Part shown: piece after piece, positions 16,585 to 25,678 of the stretch
How positions within the stretch are numbered: position 1 is the stretch's first letter
Layout of the letters: every line of letters starts with the position of its first letter
From: Spirochaetota bacterium
GTDB taxonomy: Bacteria > Spirochaetota > UBA4802 > UBA5550
Assembly: GCA_025457915.1 (NCBI GenBank)
Contig: JALOTL010000011.1
Coordinates: 1 to 64,000, forward strand
Reading direction: 5' to 3'
Length of the DNA: 64,000 nt
Position numbers and translations under genes: made by a program
Notes under the pieces: model-generated
What the model was told of the DNA's origin: nothing
The model's input: the letters and a program-made list of their open reading frames with translations, nothing else
Database searches by the model: none

Positions 16585-16593
16585 GTTGTTGCC

Positions 16594-18069
16594 TCAATCC
16601 TTTTCATTCCAGTTTTTTATCGCGGCAGTCAGAAGTCTTACGCCGAAACCGGTGGCATTTTTCGGCCTGTAGCCCCTGGGCTTGGAATACCAGGATGTCC
16701 CGGCTATGTCTATATGGGCCCACCTTGAGGATTTTACAAAGTTTTTAAGGAAAATGGCGCCCATTATCGTGCCGGCATTCTTTTCGGAGGAGACGTTATT
16801 GATGTCAGCGATGTCCGATTTCATGTTTTCCTCGTATTCATCCACAATCGGGAGTCTCCAGACCCTGTCGCCGGATTCCGCAGACGCGGCTTCAAGGAGA
16901 CCCGCCAGTCCTTCGTCCCCGGTCAGGTATCCCGCGACGGTTTCTCCCAGGGCGATGATGCAGGCGCCTGTCAGGGTGGCGATATCTATCATAATATCGG
17001 GCTTGAGCTTTTCTTCGGTGAATGACAGGGCATCGGCGAGGATAAGCCTGCCCTCCGCGTCGGTATTGCCGATCTCTACGGTTTTTCCGCTGTATGACCT
17101 GAAGATGTCGCCCGGCCTGTATGAATCGTTGCTGATCATGTTGTCCGTGAGGGGTATTATCCCGTAAACGTTTTTTTTAAGCTTCAATTCGGCCGCGCTT
17201 TTCAGTGTATAGATTACTGCCGCCGCTCCGGACATGTCCGATCTCATGTTTTCAATGTGCCCGCTCGGCTTGAGGTTCATTCCGCCGGAATCGAATGTTA
17301 TGCCCTTGCCGATTATCGCAATACTTTTCCCGGACCCCGGATTGCCGGAGTATTTCATGACTGCCAGCTGAGGATCTCTTTTACTGCCCCTGTTTACCGC
17401 GAGCAGCAGTCCCATTTTCATCCGTTCAATTTCTTTCCTGCCGTAGATGGTGCATGAAATGCCGGCGGTCTTAGAAATTTTTTTCGCGAGGGCCGACATG
17501 GTTTCCGAGTTGCAGTTGTCGCTGGTTTCGTTTATTATATCGCGGCAGAGGTTGGTGTTTTCGGAGATTATCGAGATCGTGTTCAGTTCATCCGACAGGT
17601 CTGAATCTGAAATGATTACGGCCCTGTCAAGGGGCATTGAATTCCCTTCTTTTAATTTTGCCTTGTATCTGTCAAAAACGTAGTTGGAAAGATACAGTCC
17701 TTCCACCGCGAGAAGCGCCGCGTCCTTCTGGGTAATGTCGCCGGCCTCCAGGATCCGGATTCCCGCGGTTTTAATTCCCTTCTCCCTGAAAATGGAAACA
17801 GCGCCCGATGAGGCGTTCCTTATTGTCTCACCGGTTATTTTTTTTTCTGATCCGAGGCCGCAAAGAAGCACGCAGGTCCCGTCGGTCATGGGAATGAATA
17901 TCGTCTCGTTCGATTTGCCCCTGAAGTATTTCAGGTCTATCGTTTCCTTTATTTTTTCCGCCCATCCCAGTTCTCGCGCGAGGGGGTTTTTTGCGGATTC
18001 CTCGCAGAGGAAAACGGCCATGGCTTCGCCTTTACGCGGTATATAATCAATTTTGTGAAGCAGTTTCAT
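16594..18069 (-). CDS. pepA: Leucyl (cytosol) aminopeptidase, M17
   Basis: Dizinc/manganese exopeptidase that removes N-terminal residues from peptides. The M17 signature 'NTDAEGRLILADAL' is complete. Metal and catalytic residues are also seen in 'GKGITFDSGGMNLKPSG' (Lys, Asp) and 'MRSDMSGAAAV'. Length 491 is usual, with a less conserved N-terminal macro-like domain. The following gene (ferritin-like protein) starts 9 bases after its stop. An upstream start codon is not seen, and the ATG fits the family. Confidence 0.95.
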   Translation of the reverse strand: MKLLHKIDYIPRKGEAMAVFLCEESAKNPLARELGWAEKIKETIDLKYFRGKSNETIFIPMTDGTCVLLCGLGSEKKITGETIRNASSGAVSIFREKGIKTAGIRILEAGDITQKDAALLAVEGLYLSNYVFDRYKAKLKEGNSMPLDRAVIISDSDLSDELNTISIISENTNLCRDIINETSDNCNSETMSALAKKISKTAGISCTIYGRKEIERMKMGLLLAVNRGSKRDPQLAVMKYSGNPGSGKSIAIIGKGITFDSGGMNLKPSGHIENMRSDMSGAAAVIYTLKSAAELKLKKNVYGIIPLTDNMISNDSYRPGDIFRSYSGKTVEIGNTDAEGRLILADALSFTEEKLKPDIMIDIATLTGACIIALGETVAGYLTGDEGLAGLLEAASAESGDRVWRLPIVDEYEENMKSDIADINNVSSEKNAGTIMGAIFLKNFVKSSRWAHIDIAGTSWYSKPRGYRPKNATGFGVRLLTAAIKNWNEKD

Positions 18070-18150
18070 TTTTTTATTCGGTTTTTTTAGATTTCGACCC
18101 GAGACTGCATGTGGACCCGATCGGATTTATAATGATTGTTATTATCCCGG

Positions 18151-18185
18151 CCCGATATCTTTTCAACATTTTTTTTAATATCGGG
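18151..18185. repeat. Inverted repeat between pepA and the rnr operon
   Basis: CCCGATAT (18151-18158) and ATATCGGG (18178-18185) with a 19-base A/T-rich loop. It lies after the last gene of the rnr unit and before pepA on the minus strand, so it may act as a terminator or a pepA control site. Confidence 0.35.
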
Positions 18186-18201
18186 ATAAAATTATGAGCC
18201 G

Positions 18202-18579
18202 TCAGCGAAGAAGATCCCGGGGAAGGGGAAGCGGCGAAGAGGATATGCCTGTGTAGCTCATTTTTGAATCACTTATCGTTATTGTCCCGTTCAGCCTGGT
18301 TCCCGTCAGCCTCAGTTTTATCGGGTTTGATGCCGGGTTGCACTCGTATTCCCCGGAATCGTAAAGCTCGATCCGGCCCCTGTCGCAGCTTATAGGTCCC
18401 TCGTATTCAAGGTATTTAATGCCGTGATCCTTGATCCTCTCCGCCGTTACGGTCTGTCCTTCAAGCATCTTTGCCAGGCCGTCCATGGACACCCTCCAGG
18501 TGACAAGCACCCCGTCTTTTTCGAACATGAAGTCGTAATGCGCGGGATCGGTGATATGGAGATGTATCGCGTACCTCAT
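18202..18579 (-). CDS. Stand-alone LigD 3'-phosphoesterase-like domain protein
   Basis: 125 residues resembling the PE domain of bacterial NHEJ ligase LigD, which trims 3'-phosphates or ribonucleotides at breaks. H8, H14 and D16 match the metal-binding His-x5-His-x-Asp, and H52 the downstream His ('IKDHGIKYLEYEGPI'). The Arg two residues after the Asp is Met18, and the Glu two before the later His is Lys50, so two catalytic-site residues of LigD PE look replaced. No ligase or primase domain or Ku gene is seen here. Its ATG overlaps the rnr stop by 4 bases (ATGA), implying translational coupling with RNase R. Confidence 0.7.
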   Translation of the reverse strand: MRYAIHLHITDPAHYDFMFEKDGVLVTWRVSMDGLAKMLEGQTVTAERIKDHGIKYLEYEGPISCDRGRIELYDSGEYECNPASNPIKLRLTGTRLNGTITISDSKMSYTGISSSPLPLPRDLLR

Positions 18580-20663
18580 GCCGGTTCGAAATCAATCCTC
18601 AATGTTTCCAGGTCAACCTTGGTCAGCCTGGCCTTGATTTTATCCCCGAGCCGGTACCTTTTGCCGGTTTTTCTGCCGGTGACGGTATATTCATCCTCAA
18701 CCGCTATGTAATAATCGTCGGAAAGGCTTTTAAGGGGCACCATTCCTTCAATCGGCATGTCGATGAGGGTCACGAAAAAACCGAACCTTGCGATGCCGCT
18801 CACCAGGACCTCGAATACCTCGCCGATCCTTTCCTGCATGAGCCTGCAGGACTTGATCTTGATCAGGTCCCGTTCGGCCCTCTGGGCGACCCTTTCCATA
18901 TCGGAATTCATTTCCCCGATTTTCTGCAGTTCGTCCACCGGATACGGGGGTTTTTCCCCGTCAATCATGGATTTGAGGCACCTGTGGACCACAAGGTCGG
19001 GATACCTCCTGATGGGCGAGGTGAAGTGGGTATAGTCTTCGAATCCCAGCCCGAAATGTCCCAGGGGCTCGGCCCCGTAATATGCCTGCATCATTGACTT
19101 CAGGATGGCGAGATTCACGACCTGCTCGTATTCTTTACCGATGACGCTCTCAATGGCCTTTTGAAGGCTTTCACCGAGGTTCGCGCCTACGGTCAGTTTT
19201 ACGTTCAGGAGCCTCAGGAATTTCTTAAGGGAAGCGAGGGATTCCGGGCTCATTTCCTCGTGGATCCTGTAAAGGGCAGGAGTGCCGCTTCTGTCAAGGG
19301 CCATTGAAACGACCATGTTGGCGCTCAGCATGAATTCTTCAATAATCATGTGGCTTGACAGGCGGTCCGCGAATTTTATCGCCGAAACCCTGTTCCCGTT
19401 GTAAATCACTTTCTCATCGGGCATGTTCAGGTCTATCCGGCCTTCGCCCATTCTCTTTTTTTTCAATACAGCGGCAAGCCGTTCCATTTCAACAAGCGTT
19501 TTTCGCAGTACAGCGCTCCCACCGCCATCGATTATGCCGGAAGCGGATGTGTATGTCAGTCTCCTGTCTACGTTGATTACGCTTCTGTGGAAGCCGTAGT
19601 CTTTTATGGATCCGTCCCCGTCTATTTTCATGACAACGGTGAACGCATACCTGTCCACGCCTGCCCGGAGCGAACAGAGGTCGTTTGACAGGACCTCCGG
19701 AAGCATCGGTATCACCCTGTTGCCCAGGTAAAAGCTGGTGCCCCTGGAAAGCGCCTCAAGGTCGAGTTCGCCGCCCTTTTCGACATGGGAGGATACATCG
19801 GCAATATGCACGTAGAGCTCGTATCCATGGCCGGTTTTTTTCAGGGATACGGCATCGTCGAAATCCTTCGCGTCCTCCCCGTCTATTGTTATCGTGAAAA
19901 GCTTCCTGTGATCGGTTCTTTTTTTTGATGAATCGAGTATTTTGAAACCGGATTCATTGTAAACCGGATAATTCTTGTGAAGGCCCGGAAGGGAATACTT
20001 TATTTTTATTCTTTCAAAATCCCCGTCCTCATCGTCGCCGGAATACAGGGCGATTATCCTGCACCTCGGCATGCCGTGGATGGTCCCGTTTTCAATCTGG
20101 ATCATGACCAGGTCGTTTGGGGCCGGTTCGGGGCCGTTGAGATCAGTTGCAACTTCAACATCTCCCGGGGTGTCGATCAGCCTGAATACCTTGATGTCCC
20201 TGGTCCTGTTTATAATCCTCGCGAAATAGCAATTCTTGTCCCTGTTGAGCACCTTTTTGATTTCAGCGAAAAGGGTCCCCCGCCTGACATCGGTTATTTC
20301 GGCCGATACAATGTCATTGTTGTGCGCGTGTCCGATATCTTCCTTTTTTATAACCGCTTCGAGTCCGTTCCCGTTCGACAGCAGACCGCCGCGCCGGTCG
20401 AGAAATAATTTTCCTTCCACCATGAAACCGCGGCTTATTCTGAACCTGTTTTTTTGTCTGGATAAAAAGCCCGTTGAAACCAGTTCCCTGAGCGTGGATT
20501 CAATCCTTTCCGGGTCCCTGCAGGACGGTTTTTTTTTCTTTTTGTTGCCGACGGCTTTTTTTTTGTTCCTTGTCTCTGATATGGAATTCAATATATCGCC
20601 GGCGGTAAAGTCACCGTGTTGTTTTTTTAAAAGCTGGATGATTCTTTTAGAGGATATCGGCAT
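18576..20663 (-). CDS. rnr: Ribonuclease R (RNB-family 3'-5' exoribonuclease)
   Basis: Processive exoribonuclease for structured RNA. Order of parts: N-terminal winged-helix-like and Lys-rich stretch (1-60), cold-shock domains, RNB catalytic domain ('TIDGEDAKDFDDAVSL' with the Asp cluster for Mg2+, 'YVHIADVSSHV', 'HFGLGFEDYTHFTSPIRRY'), and a C-terminal S1 domain. The Lys-rich N-terminal linker 'KKKAVGNKKKKKPS' is notable. At 695 residues it is the usual length. It starts 9 bases after the small coiled-coil gene and ends overlapping the PE-like gene. Confidence 0.95.
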   Translation of the reverse strand: MPISSKRIIQLLKKQHGDFTAGDILNSISETRNKKKAVGNKKKKKPSCRDPERIESTLRELVSTGFLSRQKNRFRISRGFMVEGKLFLDRRGGLLSNGNGLEAVIKKEDIGHAHNNDIVSAEITDVRRGTLFAEIKKVLNRDKNCYFARIINRTRDIKVFRLIDTPGDVEVATDLNGPEPAPNDLVMIQIENGTIHGMPRCRIIALYSGDDEDGDFERIKIKYSLPGLHKNYPVYNESGFKILDSSKKRTDHRKLFTITIDGEDAKDFDDAVSLKKTGHGYELYVHIADVSSHVEKGGELDLEALSRGTSFYLGNRVIPMLPEVLSNDLCSLRAGVDRYAFTVVMKIDGDGSIKDYGFHRSVINVDRRLTYTSASGIIDGGGSAVLRKTLVEMERLAAVLKKKRMGEGRIDLNMPDEKVIYNGNRVSAIKFADRLSSHMIIEEFMLSANMVVSMALDRSGTPALYRIHEEMSPESLASLKKFLRLLNVKLTVGANLGESLQKAIESVIGKEYEQVVNLAILKSMMQAYYGAEPLGHFGLGFEDYTHFTSPIRRYPDLVVHRCLKSMIDGEKPPYPVDELQKIGEMNSDMERVAQRAERDLIKIKSCRLMQERIGEVFEVLVSGIARFGFFVTLIDMPIEGMVPLKSLSDDYYIAVEDEYTVTGRKTGKRYRLGDKIKARLTKVDLETLRIDFEPA

Positions 20664-20672
20664 TTAAATTGA

Positions 20673-20990
20673 TCAGGTGTTCTGTCCGGAAGAGTCCTTT
20701 TTCTTAAGGGCTTCTATTTCCTTTTTTTTGGAATCTATGTCTGATTTGTGTTTTTTAATCTTGTCGCAGATGTATTTGAGCGCCTGGTCTGTCGCATCAA
20801 TGGATGTGGCGCCGGATTCAATTTTTCCAAGGACAAATCCGCCGAGCTCCTTCTCGGTCCTGTCGATTTCCAATTCTATCCTTTTGATGTCTATGTTCAG
20901 CTTCGCAATTCTTGTATAGTCGCTGGTTTTGCTGACTATTATTTCACTGTATTTAAGGAAGGAATCGCCTGCTTCTTTAAGAATGCTCAT
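20673..20990 (-). CDS. Hypothetical coiled-coil protein
   Basis: Unrecognised 105-residue cytoplasmic protein with no signal peptide or Cys. Residues ~30-55 and ~75-100 are rich in Lys, Glu and Ile with heptad-like spacing ('LNIDIKRIELEIDRTEKEL', 'KKHKSDIDSKKKEIEALKKK'), so two antiparallel or dimeric coiled coils are likely. ATG at 20990 is preferred to an upstream TTG because GGAG lies 6 bases before it. It precedes rnr by 9 bases, so expression with RNase R is likely; a functional link is unknown. Confidence 0.7.
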   Translation of the reverse strand: MSILKEAGDSFLKYSEIIVSKTSDYTRIAKLNIDIKRIELEIDRTEKELGGFVLGKIESGATSIDATDQALKYICDKIKKHKSDIDSKKKEIEALKKKDSSGQNT

Positions 20991-21174
20991 TTCAATCTCC
21001 AAACAGCTTGTTTATGGGAACCTCGAAAAATCAGGAACCGCTGTGCCCGGCTTTATTTCTGAATTATCACCCTGAAGCCGGATTTTGAAAACGGACACGG
21101 TATATCAATATAACAATAAAACCTTCAATTGTCAAGATAAAAGAAAAAGAGCTTCAACGGCATGTTTAAATAAA

Positions 21175-21196
21175 AAAAGGGGCCGCGGCCCCTTTT
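21175..21196. terminator. Rho-independent terminator after the enoyl-CoA hydratase gene
   Basis: AAAAGGGGCC-GC-GGCCCCTTTT is a perfect palindrome (21175-21196) with A/T flanks on both sides. It lies 22 bases after the stop of the minus-strand gene. Confidence 0.75.
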
Positions 21197-21217
21197 GAAA
21201 AATTATTCAGTATGGAT

Positions 21218-21937
21218 TCATGGAACCATTATGTTCAGCGGCTCGATGAATTCCGGGTCCTCGTTTTCTATTATCCTGACGATCTCCTTGTGGTTTCTTT
21301 TTTTCATCTCTCCGAAAATTCCCCTCTTTTTCTGGAATGTTTTGGCGAATTCGAAGGAGCTTGTCATGAGGTCATCCAGGTCCTTGCATGCCTTTACTAT
21401 GACATGATGCTCCGCCAGCTCTGGAGCCGTGATCCTCTTGCCGGAGTAAAGCATGTCCTCGAACTTGTAATACGGTATCGCCCTTTTAACCCAGGAAACC
21501 ATTCCCGGAAGAAATGGTATGCTTATGTCCACCTCGGGGAAGCAGAAAAATCCCTTGTCCGCCCGCATGAATCTGAAATCGCATGCGCATGAGAGAATGG
21601 CGCCGTTGCCGAAGGCATGCCCGTTGATCGCGGCTATCACCGGCATCGGGAAAAGGAGTATTCTTTTAAAGACGTCGTTCATCCTGTACATGAAGTCCCT
21701 CATGGCCTGGAGATCGTTGGCCTGCTTTTTCTCAAGAAGCCACGGGACATCCACGCCCTGTGAGAAGTTTTTTTCATCGCTGGAAGTCAATATTACGGAG
21801 AATATTGAGGTGTCCTTTATTATTTCGTCAAATGCGTTTACCATCTCGTTTGCGAATACGAGATTCTGCCTGTTTTCCTTGTTCGTCATGGTAATTATTG
21901 CAACGGTTTCCTTCTTTTCCCATTTTACAACTGACAT
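21218..21937 (-). CDS. Enoyl-CoA hydratase/isomerase family protein
   Basis: Crotonase-fold protein of 239 residues. Oxyanion-hole segments 'NFSQGVDVPWL' and 'NGHAFGNGAILSCACDFRFM' are present, and one catalytic Glu is in 'FCFPEVDISIPFLPG'. The second acidic residue of true hydratases is not obvious, so an isomerase role is also possible. It forms a unit with the nitronate-monooxygenase-family gene (23 bases) behind the acyl-CoA dehydrogenase, which suggests beta-oxidation-type chemistry on acyl-CoA esters. GGAGGC lies just before the ATG. Confidence 0.85.
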   Translation of the reverse strand: MSVVKWEKKETVAIITMTNKENRQNLVFANEMVNAFDEIIKDTSIFSVILTSSDEKNFSQGVDVPWLLEKKQANDLQAMRDFMYRMNDVFKRILLFPMPVIAAINGHAFGNGAILSCACDFRFMRADKGFFCFPEVDISIPFLPGMVSWVKRAIPYYKFEDMLYSGKRITAPELAEHHVIVKACKDLDDLMTSSFEFAKTFQKKRGIFGEMKKRNHKEIVRIIENEDPEFIEPLNIMVP

Positions 21938-21960
21938 ATTGCCTCCGTTTAATAAAATTT

Positions 21961-22995
21961 TTAGAATAATTTAGGCAGTTCCCTGGAAAGCTTTCCGGCC
22001 TCCGCCACGATTCTTTCAATAACCTGTTTAACCGTGGGCGTGTCGTGAATTATACCGGTTACCTGTCCAAGCGGCAGAACGCCTCGCTCATTGTCTCCGT
22101 CCATCGTGCCCACCTGGAAGGCCTCGAATCCGATTGCCATTCTCGCCATCTGGACGGATCTTTTATAGCCTGACAGCATGATCCCAATCGCCAGCTTCAG
22201 CCACGGGAAACCGAGGAGCCTGGCGATTTTCCTGGAATTTACAAGTGCGCTCAGCGGATTGAGCTTTTTCTTTATAAGTTTTTTAGCTCCCTTTGAATCC
22301 ATCACCCTTGCGAACAGGCCGTCAACCTTGTCGGTGTAAATCGTGGAATAGACGTCCTTTTCAATGCTGATACTTTTCTGTATTTCACTGACGGGGCTTT
22401 CCTTTGTGTTCATGAACCTGGTTCCCATGGCCACTCCGTCCGCGCCGAGTGCGAGGGCGGTGACAAGGCCCCTCCCGTCCGCGAAGCCGCCTGCTGCTAT
22501 TATGGGGATTTCCAGGGCGTCCGCGAGGCTGGGTATGAGGACAAGGGATGTAATCGCCCCTCCGTGGCCGGCCGCCTCATGTCCCGTAACTATGAGCGCG
22601 TCCGCGCCGTCCCTCTGTGCGGCCAGGGCGTGCTTCAGCGTGGTGACGGTCGCTATGACCTTTCCGCCGTAAGCATGCACGGCCTTGGCGATTTTATCGC
22701 CCTTCCCGAGGGCGTAGTTTACCACCGGCACCTTTTCCTCTATTATAACCTGCGCGTTTCTCTCGGCGCCGGGGAAATAGAGGGTAACGTTCGCGGCAAA
22801 TGGTTTTTTTGTAAGCTTCCTCGTCCTGCGTATGTATTCCCTTGACTGTTCAGCGGTGAGGATGCCTGTAGCCAGTATCCCGAGTCCGCCTGCATTGGCC
22901 ACGGCCGCCACGAGTTCCGGCGTGCTTATCCAGCTCATGCCAGAAAGCACAAGCGGATATTTTATTCCAAAAAGTTTTGTAATCCTGGTTTTCAT
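21961..22995 (-). CDS. Nitronate monooxygenase / FabK-family FMN protein
   Basis: TIM-barrel FMN enzyme of 344 residues. 'ITKLFGIKYPLVLSGMSWIS' is the usual start, 'GHEAAGHGG' is the conserved His-containing motif of nitronate monooxygenases (2-nitropropane dioxygenase family), and 'IIAAGGFADGRG' with 'GADGVAMGTRFMNTKES' binds FMN phosphate. Family members oxidise alkyl nitronates or act as enoyl-ACP reductase (FabK). In acyl-CoA gene clusters the true substrate is often unclear, as here. Insert 'KKLIKKKLNPLSALVNSRKI' is less conserved. Confidence 0.85.
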   Translation of the reverse strand: MKTRITKLFGIKYPLVLSGMSWISTPELVAAVANAGGLGILATGILTAEQSREYIRRTRKLTKKPFAANVTLYFPGAERNAQVIIEEKVPVVNYALGKGDKIAKAVHAYGGKVIATVTTLKHALAAQRDGADALIVTGHEAAGHGGAITSLVLIPSLADALEIPIIAAGGFADGRGLVTALALGADGVAMGTRFMNTKESPVSEIQKSISIEKDVYSTIYTDKVDGLFARVMDSKGAKKLIKKKLNPLSALVNSRKIARLLGFPWLKLAIGIMLSGYKRSVQMARMAIGFEAFQVGTMDGDNERGVLPLGQVTGIIHDTPTVKQVIERIVAEAGKLSRELPKLF

Positions 22996-23050
22996 GATCT
23001 GCCTCTTGATTGACTTTATATTGAGTAATGGCCGGCCTTGAATATAAATA

Positions 23051-23078
23051 GAGCGCTCAGTTTTTCCCCCGAGCGCTC
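23051..23078. terminator. Hairpin after the acyl-CoA dehydrogenase gene
   Basis: GAGCGCTC occurs at 23051-23058 and 23071-23078; the octamer is self-complementary, so it forms an 8-bp stem with a 12-base loop. A/T-rich bases follow on both strands. Probable terminator for the minus-strand gene ending at 23167. Confidence 0.5.
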
Positions 23079-23166
23079 CTTATTTTAAACAGTCCGTTCA
23101 CATTGTTTTTAAGACACCTGTCCGGGATGATGTCAATGATAATTTATCCCGTGACGGTCAATATAT

Positions 23167-24324
23167 TCACTTTTTATAATCATTGAGAACATTGCTTGAA
23201 ATTACAAGACGCTGTATTTCCGAGGTGCCCTCGTAGATTTCCGTGATCCTTGAATCCCTGTAGAACCTTTCTACCGGGTAATCCCTCGTGTATCCGTAAC
23301 CCCCGAAGATCTGGATCGCCTTATGCGTGACCCTGTGGGACGTTTCGGAAGCGAAAAGCTTGGCCATGGCGGAATACCTTGAATACTTCTGCCTGTCCCC
23401 GGTATTGAGGTAATTGGCAGCCTGGTATACCAGGAGCCTAGATGCCTCTATCTCCGTGGCCATATCAGCTATCATCCACTGTATCGCCTGGAAGGAAGCT
23501 ATGGGCTTTTTGAACTGGAACCTTTCGTTCGCGTAGGAGGCCGCTTCATCCAGGGCCGCCTGTGCGATTCCAAGCGCCTGTGCGGCTATCCCGACCCTTC
23601 CCCCATCCAGCGTGTGCATGGCGATTTTAAACCCTTCACCGGGCTTTCCGAGGAGATTTGATTCAGGGATGGCGCAATTGTCAAAAACGAGCTCGGTGGT
23701 GGAGGAGGCGCATATGCCGAGCTTGTCCTCTGTTTTTCCGACGCTGAAACCGGGCGTTCCCTTCTCGACGATAAAAAAGCTGAGTCCCCTGTGCCCGATG
23801 CCCTTCTCGGTCATGGCCGTAATGACCGCCACGTTCGCGACTCCGCCGTTCGTGATGAAGTTCTTGGTGCCGTTGAGGATCCATTTCCCGTTTTTCAGCT
23901 CGGCGGTCGTGGTCGTGCCGGCGGCATCCGATCCCGCGCTAGGTTCGGTGATGCCGAAGCATCCTATCCATTCTCCTGTCGTCAGCCTGGACAGGTATTT
24001 TTTCTTCTGGTCTTCGGTTCCGAAATAATAGATCGGGGAAAGACACAGGGAATTGTGTGCGGAAACTATGACGCCGGTGGAGGCGCATCCCCTGGAAAGC
24101 TCCTCGACTGCAATCGCGTAGCTCACATAATCCATGCCTGCACCGTTGTATTCATCCGGATAAACGACGCCCATCATACCCATATCGCTGAGCTTTTTTA
24201 CATGTTCCCACGGGAACTCGTGGGTTTTGTCGTAATGCTCGGCCCTGGGTTTCAGCTCGTTCAAAGCGAATTGCCTGCATGTTTCTTTTACCATTTGCTG
24301 TTCTTCAGTTAGCTTGAAATCCAT
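23167..24324 (-). CDS. Acyl-CoA dehydrogenase (short-chain/butyryl-CoA type)
   Basis: FAD-dependent alpha,beta-dehydrogenase of 385 residues. Signatures 'GCFGITEPSAGSDAAGTTTTA' region (FAD and substrate binding), 'QIFGGYGYTRDYPVERFYRD' and the catalytic Glu in 'EIYEGTSEIQRLVI' are all present. Length and N terminus 'MDFKLTEEQQMVKETCRQFA' match butyryl-CoA dehydrogenases. No etfAB genes are adjacent, so the electron acceptor is encoded elsewhere. A hairpin and 171 bases separate it from the next gene, so it may have its own transcript. Confidence 0.95.
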   Translation of the reverse strand: MDFKLTEEQQMVKETCRQFALNELKPRAEHYDKTHEFPWEHVKKLSDMGMMGVVYPDEYNGAGMDYVSYAIAVEELSRGCASTGVIVSAHNSLCLSPIYYFGTEDQKKKYLSRLTTGEWIGCFGITEPSAGSDAAGTTTTAELKNGKWILNGTKNFITNGGVANVAVITAMTEKGIGHRGLSFFIVEKGTPGFSVGKTEDKLGICASSTTELVFDNCAIPESNLLGKPGEGFKIAMHTLDGGRVGIAAQALGIAQAALDEAASYANERFQFKKPIASFQAIQWMIADMATEIEASRLLVYQAANYLNTGDRQKYSRYSAMAKLFASETSHRVTHKAIQIFGGYGYTRDYPVERFYRDSRITEIYEGTSEIQRLVISSNVLNDYKK

Positions 24325-24456
24325 ACAAAATCCCCCGCAGAATAATTATTTTATGCATGTATGCCGTTGTTTCCCTGAGCACACTTTTTCATCAACAGTC
24401 GATTTGTCAAGGGAATTTAAATGGATGACTATTCCAAAATCAGCCATAAAAAAATC

Positions 24457-24484
24457 TTGAAATAATATGAAATCCGTGTATAAG
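24457..24484 (+). promoter_or_regulatory. Promoter candidate upstream of the lipoprotein-nnr genes
   Basis: TTGAAA (24457-24462), 16-base spacer, TATAAG (24479-24484), in the 283-base gap between divergent genes. No other structure was seen in that gap. Confidence 0.4.
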
Positions 24485-24607
24485 ATAATATTAAAACCAT
24501 GCTCCCATTACGGATTCAAATAATGTTTGCCATTTGATCCGGAATGTTCCAAATGGATAACAATTATTCCTTTAATTGAATTAAAACATACGGGATCTTG
24601 AGGGATT

Positions 24608-25675
24608 ATGAAAAAAACCGCATATTTGACCGTGCTCGCCCTTTTTCTTTTTTTTATTTCTTGCGGGCAATGGAAAGTTACCACTCTCAATCCAAAAAGG
24701 TTAGCTTTCATTAAAAACGGCACTGCCCCGGGCCAGGTGCTTATTAAAATGGACGAATTCGGCTTTGAAGATCTTTCGGTTGGAATGGGCGTGTTCGACG
24801 GGAAAATACTCTCCGCGGACAACGTGCTCAAGCGTGTGCAGCTGCTGAACAGCGACGGCGAGGCGGAGCTCGTCATCGGATCGATAAAGAACCTTGATCC
24901 CAAAAAAGTCAGGGCGATTAATTTCAATTTCAATAATATCGGCGCGGTCGCGATGGACGATGAAAACAATATTTACGTTCAAAACAGGCTGAATCAGGCC
25001 GGCGCGGGCGCAAGGGGCGGGAAGGCGGACGCTGATTCGTCGCCGTCATACGTGCTCGGATTCAATAAGAAGGGAGATCTTCAATACACCCTGGGCCAGT
25101 CCGGGACCCCTGACACGCCATTTTACCAGATAGAGTCAATGATCGTCGATAAAAAGGACAGGCTTTTCGTGGTTTCCAGGTCATACGAGATGTGGAACGT
25201 TTACAGGTTTTCCGGTAAAAAAAGGAATTTTTATCTGACCATCGGAAACCAGGACTTCCAGGAAAAGGACGGGAAGGAAGTATACAGGGGCAGGATAGAG
25301 AATATCATGCCTTATGAAAGCGGCGATACGATTCTCATCACGGTCGCTTTTTATCATGAATTGAGGCTCAAGTACATCAAGATATACAATTACCTCGTGG
25401 AAGAGAGGAAGCTGGACAAGGCCATCCTCAATATCCCGGACCCCAAAAACGTGCTGTTCAATTTCGTAAACGACAAGTACCTTTATTTCTGGAACATGAC
25501 AAACAACAATGTGAAATTCGTGATCTGCAACCTGGACGGCAACATCATCAACAACCTCCAGCTGAATATGAAGGACAAGAAGAGCTATTATACCAAGATA
25601 ATAGGCGACAGGACGGGAAGGATATTTTCCTACCATGTAGGGAGGAAGGGCGTAGAAATCATAAGGTGGGATTGA
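24608..25675 (+). CDS. Putative lipoprotein, beta-propeller-like
   Basis: Type II signal peptide of 18 residues ending at Cys19 (FFISC). The ~335-residue mature part has repeating aromatic/Asp-Gly blades ('DDENNIYVQNR', 'DKKDRLFVVSRSYEMWNVYRF', 'NDKYLYFWNMTNNN', 'GDRTGRIFSY') that suggest a propeller of NHL type. No enzyme motif was found. It resembles lipoproteins I associate with spirochaetes, but this is memory and not a search. It is followed after 3 bases by nnr, which is probably a shared transcript and not a shared function. Confidence 0.65.
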   Translation: MKKTAYLTVLALFLFFISCGQWKVTTLNPKRLAFIKNGTAPGQVLIKMDEFGFEDLSVGMGVFDGKILSADNVLKRVQLLNSDGEAELVIGSIKNLDPKKVRAINFNFNNIGAVAMDDENNIYVQNRLNQAGAGARGGKADADSSPSYVLGFNKKGDLQYTLGQSGTPDTPFYQIESMIVDKKDRLFVVSRSYEMWNVYRFSGKKRNFYLTIGNQDFQEKDGKEVYRGRIENIMPYESGDTILITVAFYHELRLKYIKIYNYLVEERKLDKAILNIPDPKNVLFNFVNDKYLYFWNMTNNNVKFVICNLDGNIINNLQLNMKDKKSYYTKIIGDRTGRIFSYHVGRKGVEIIRWD

Positions 25676-25678
25676 AAA

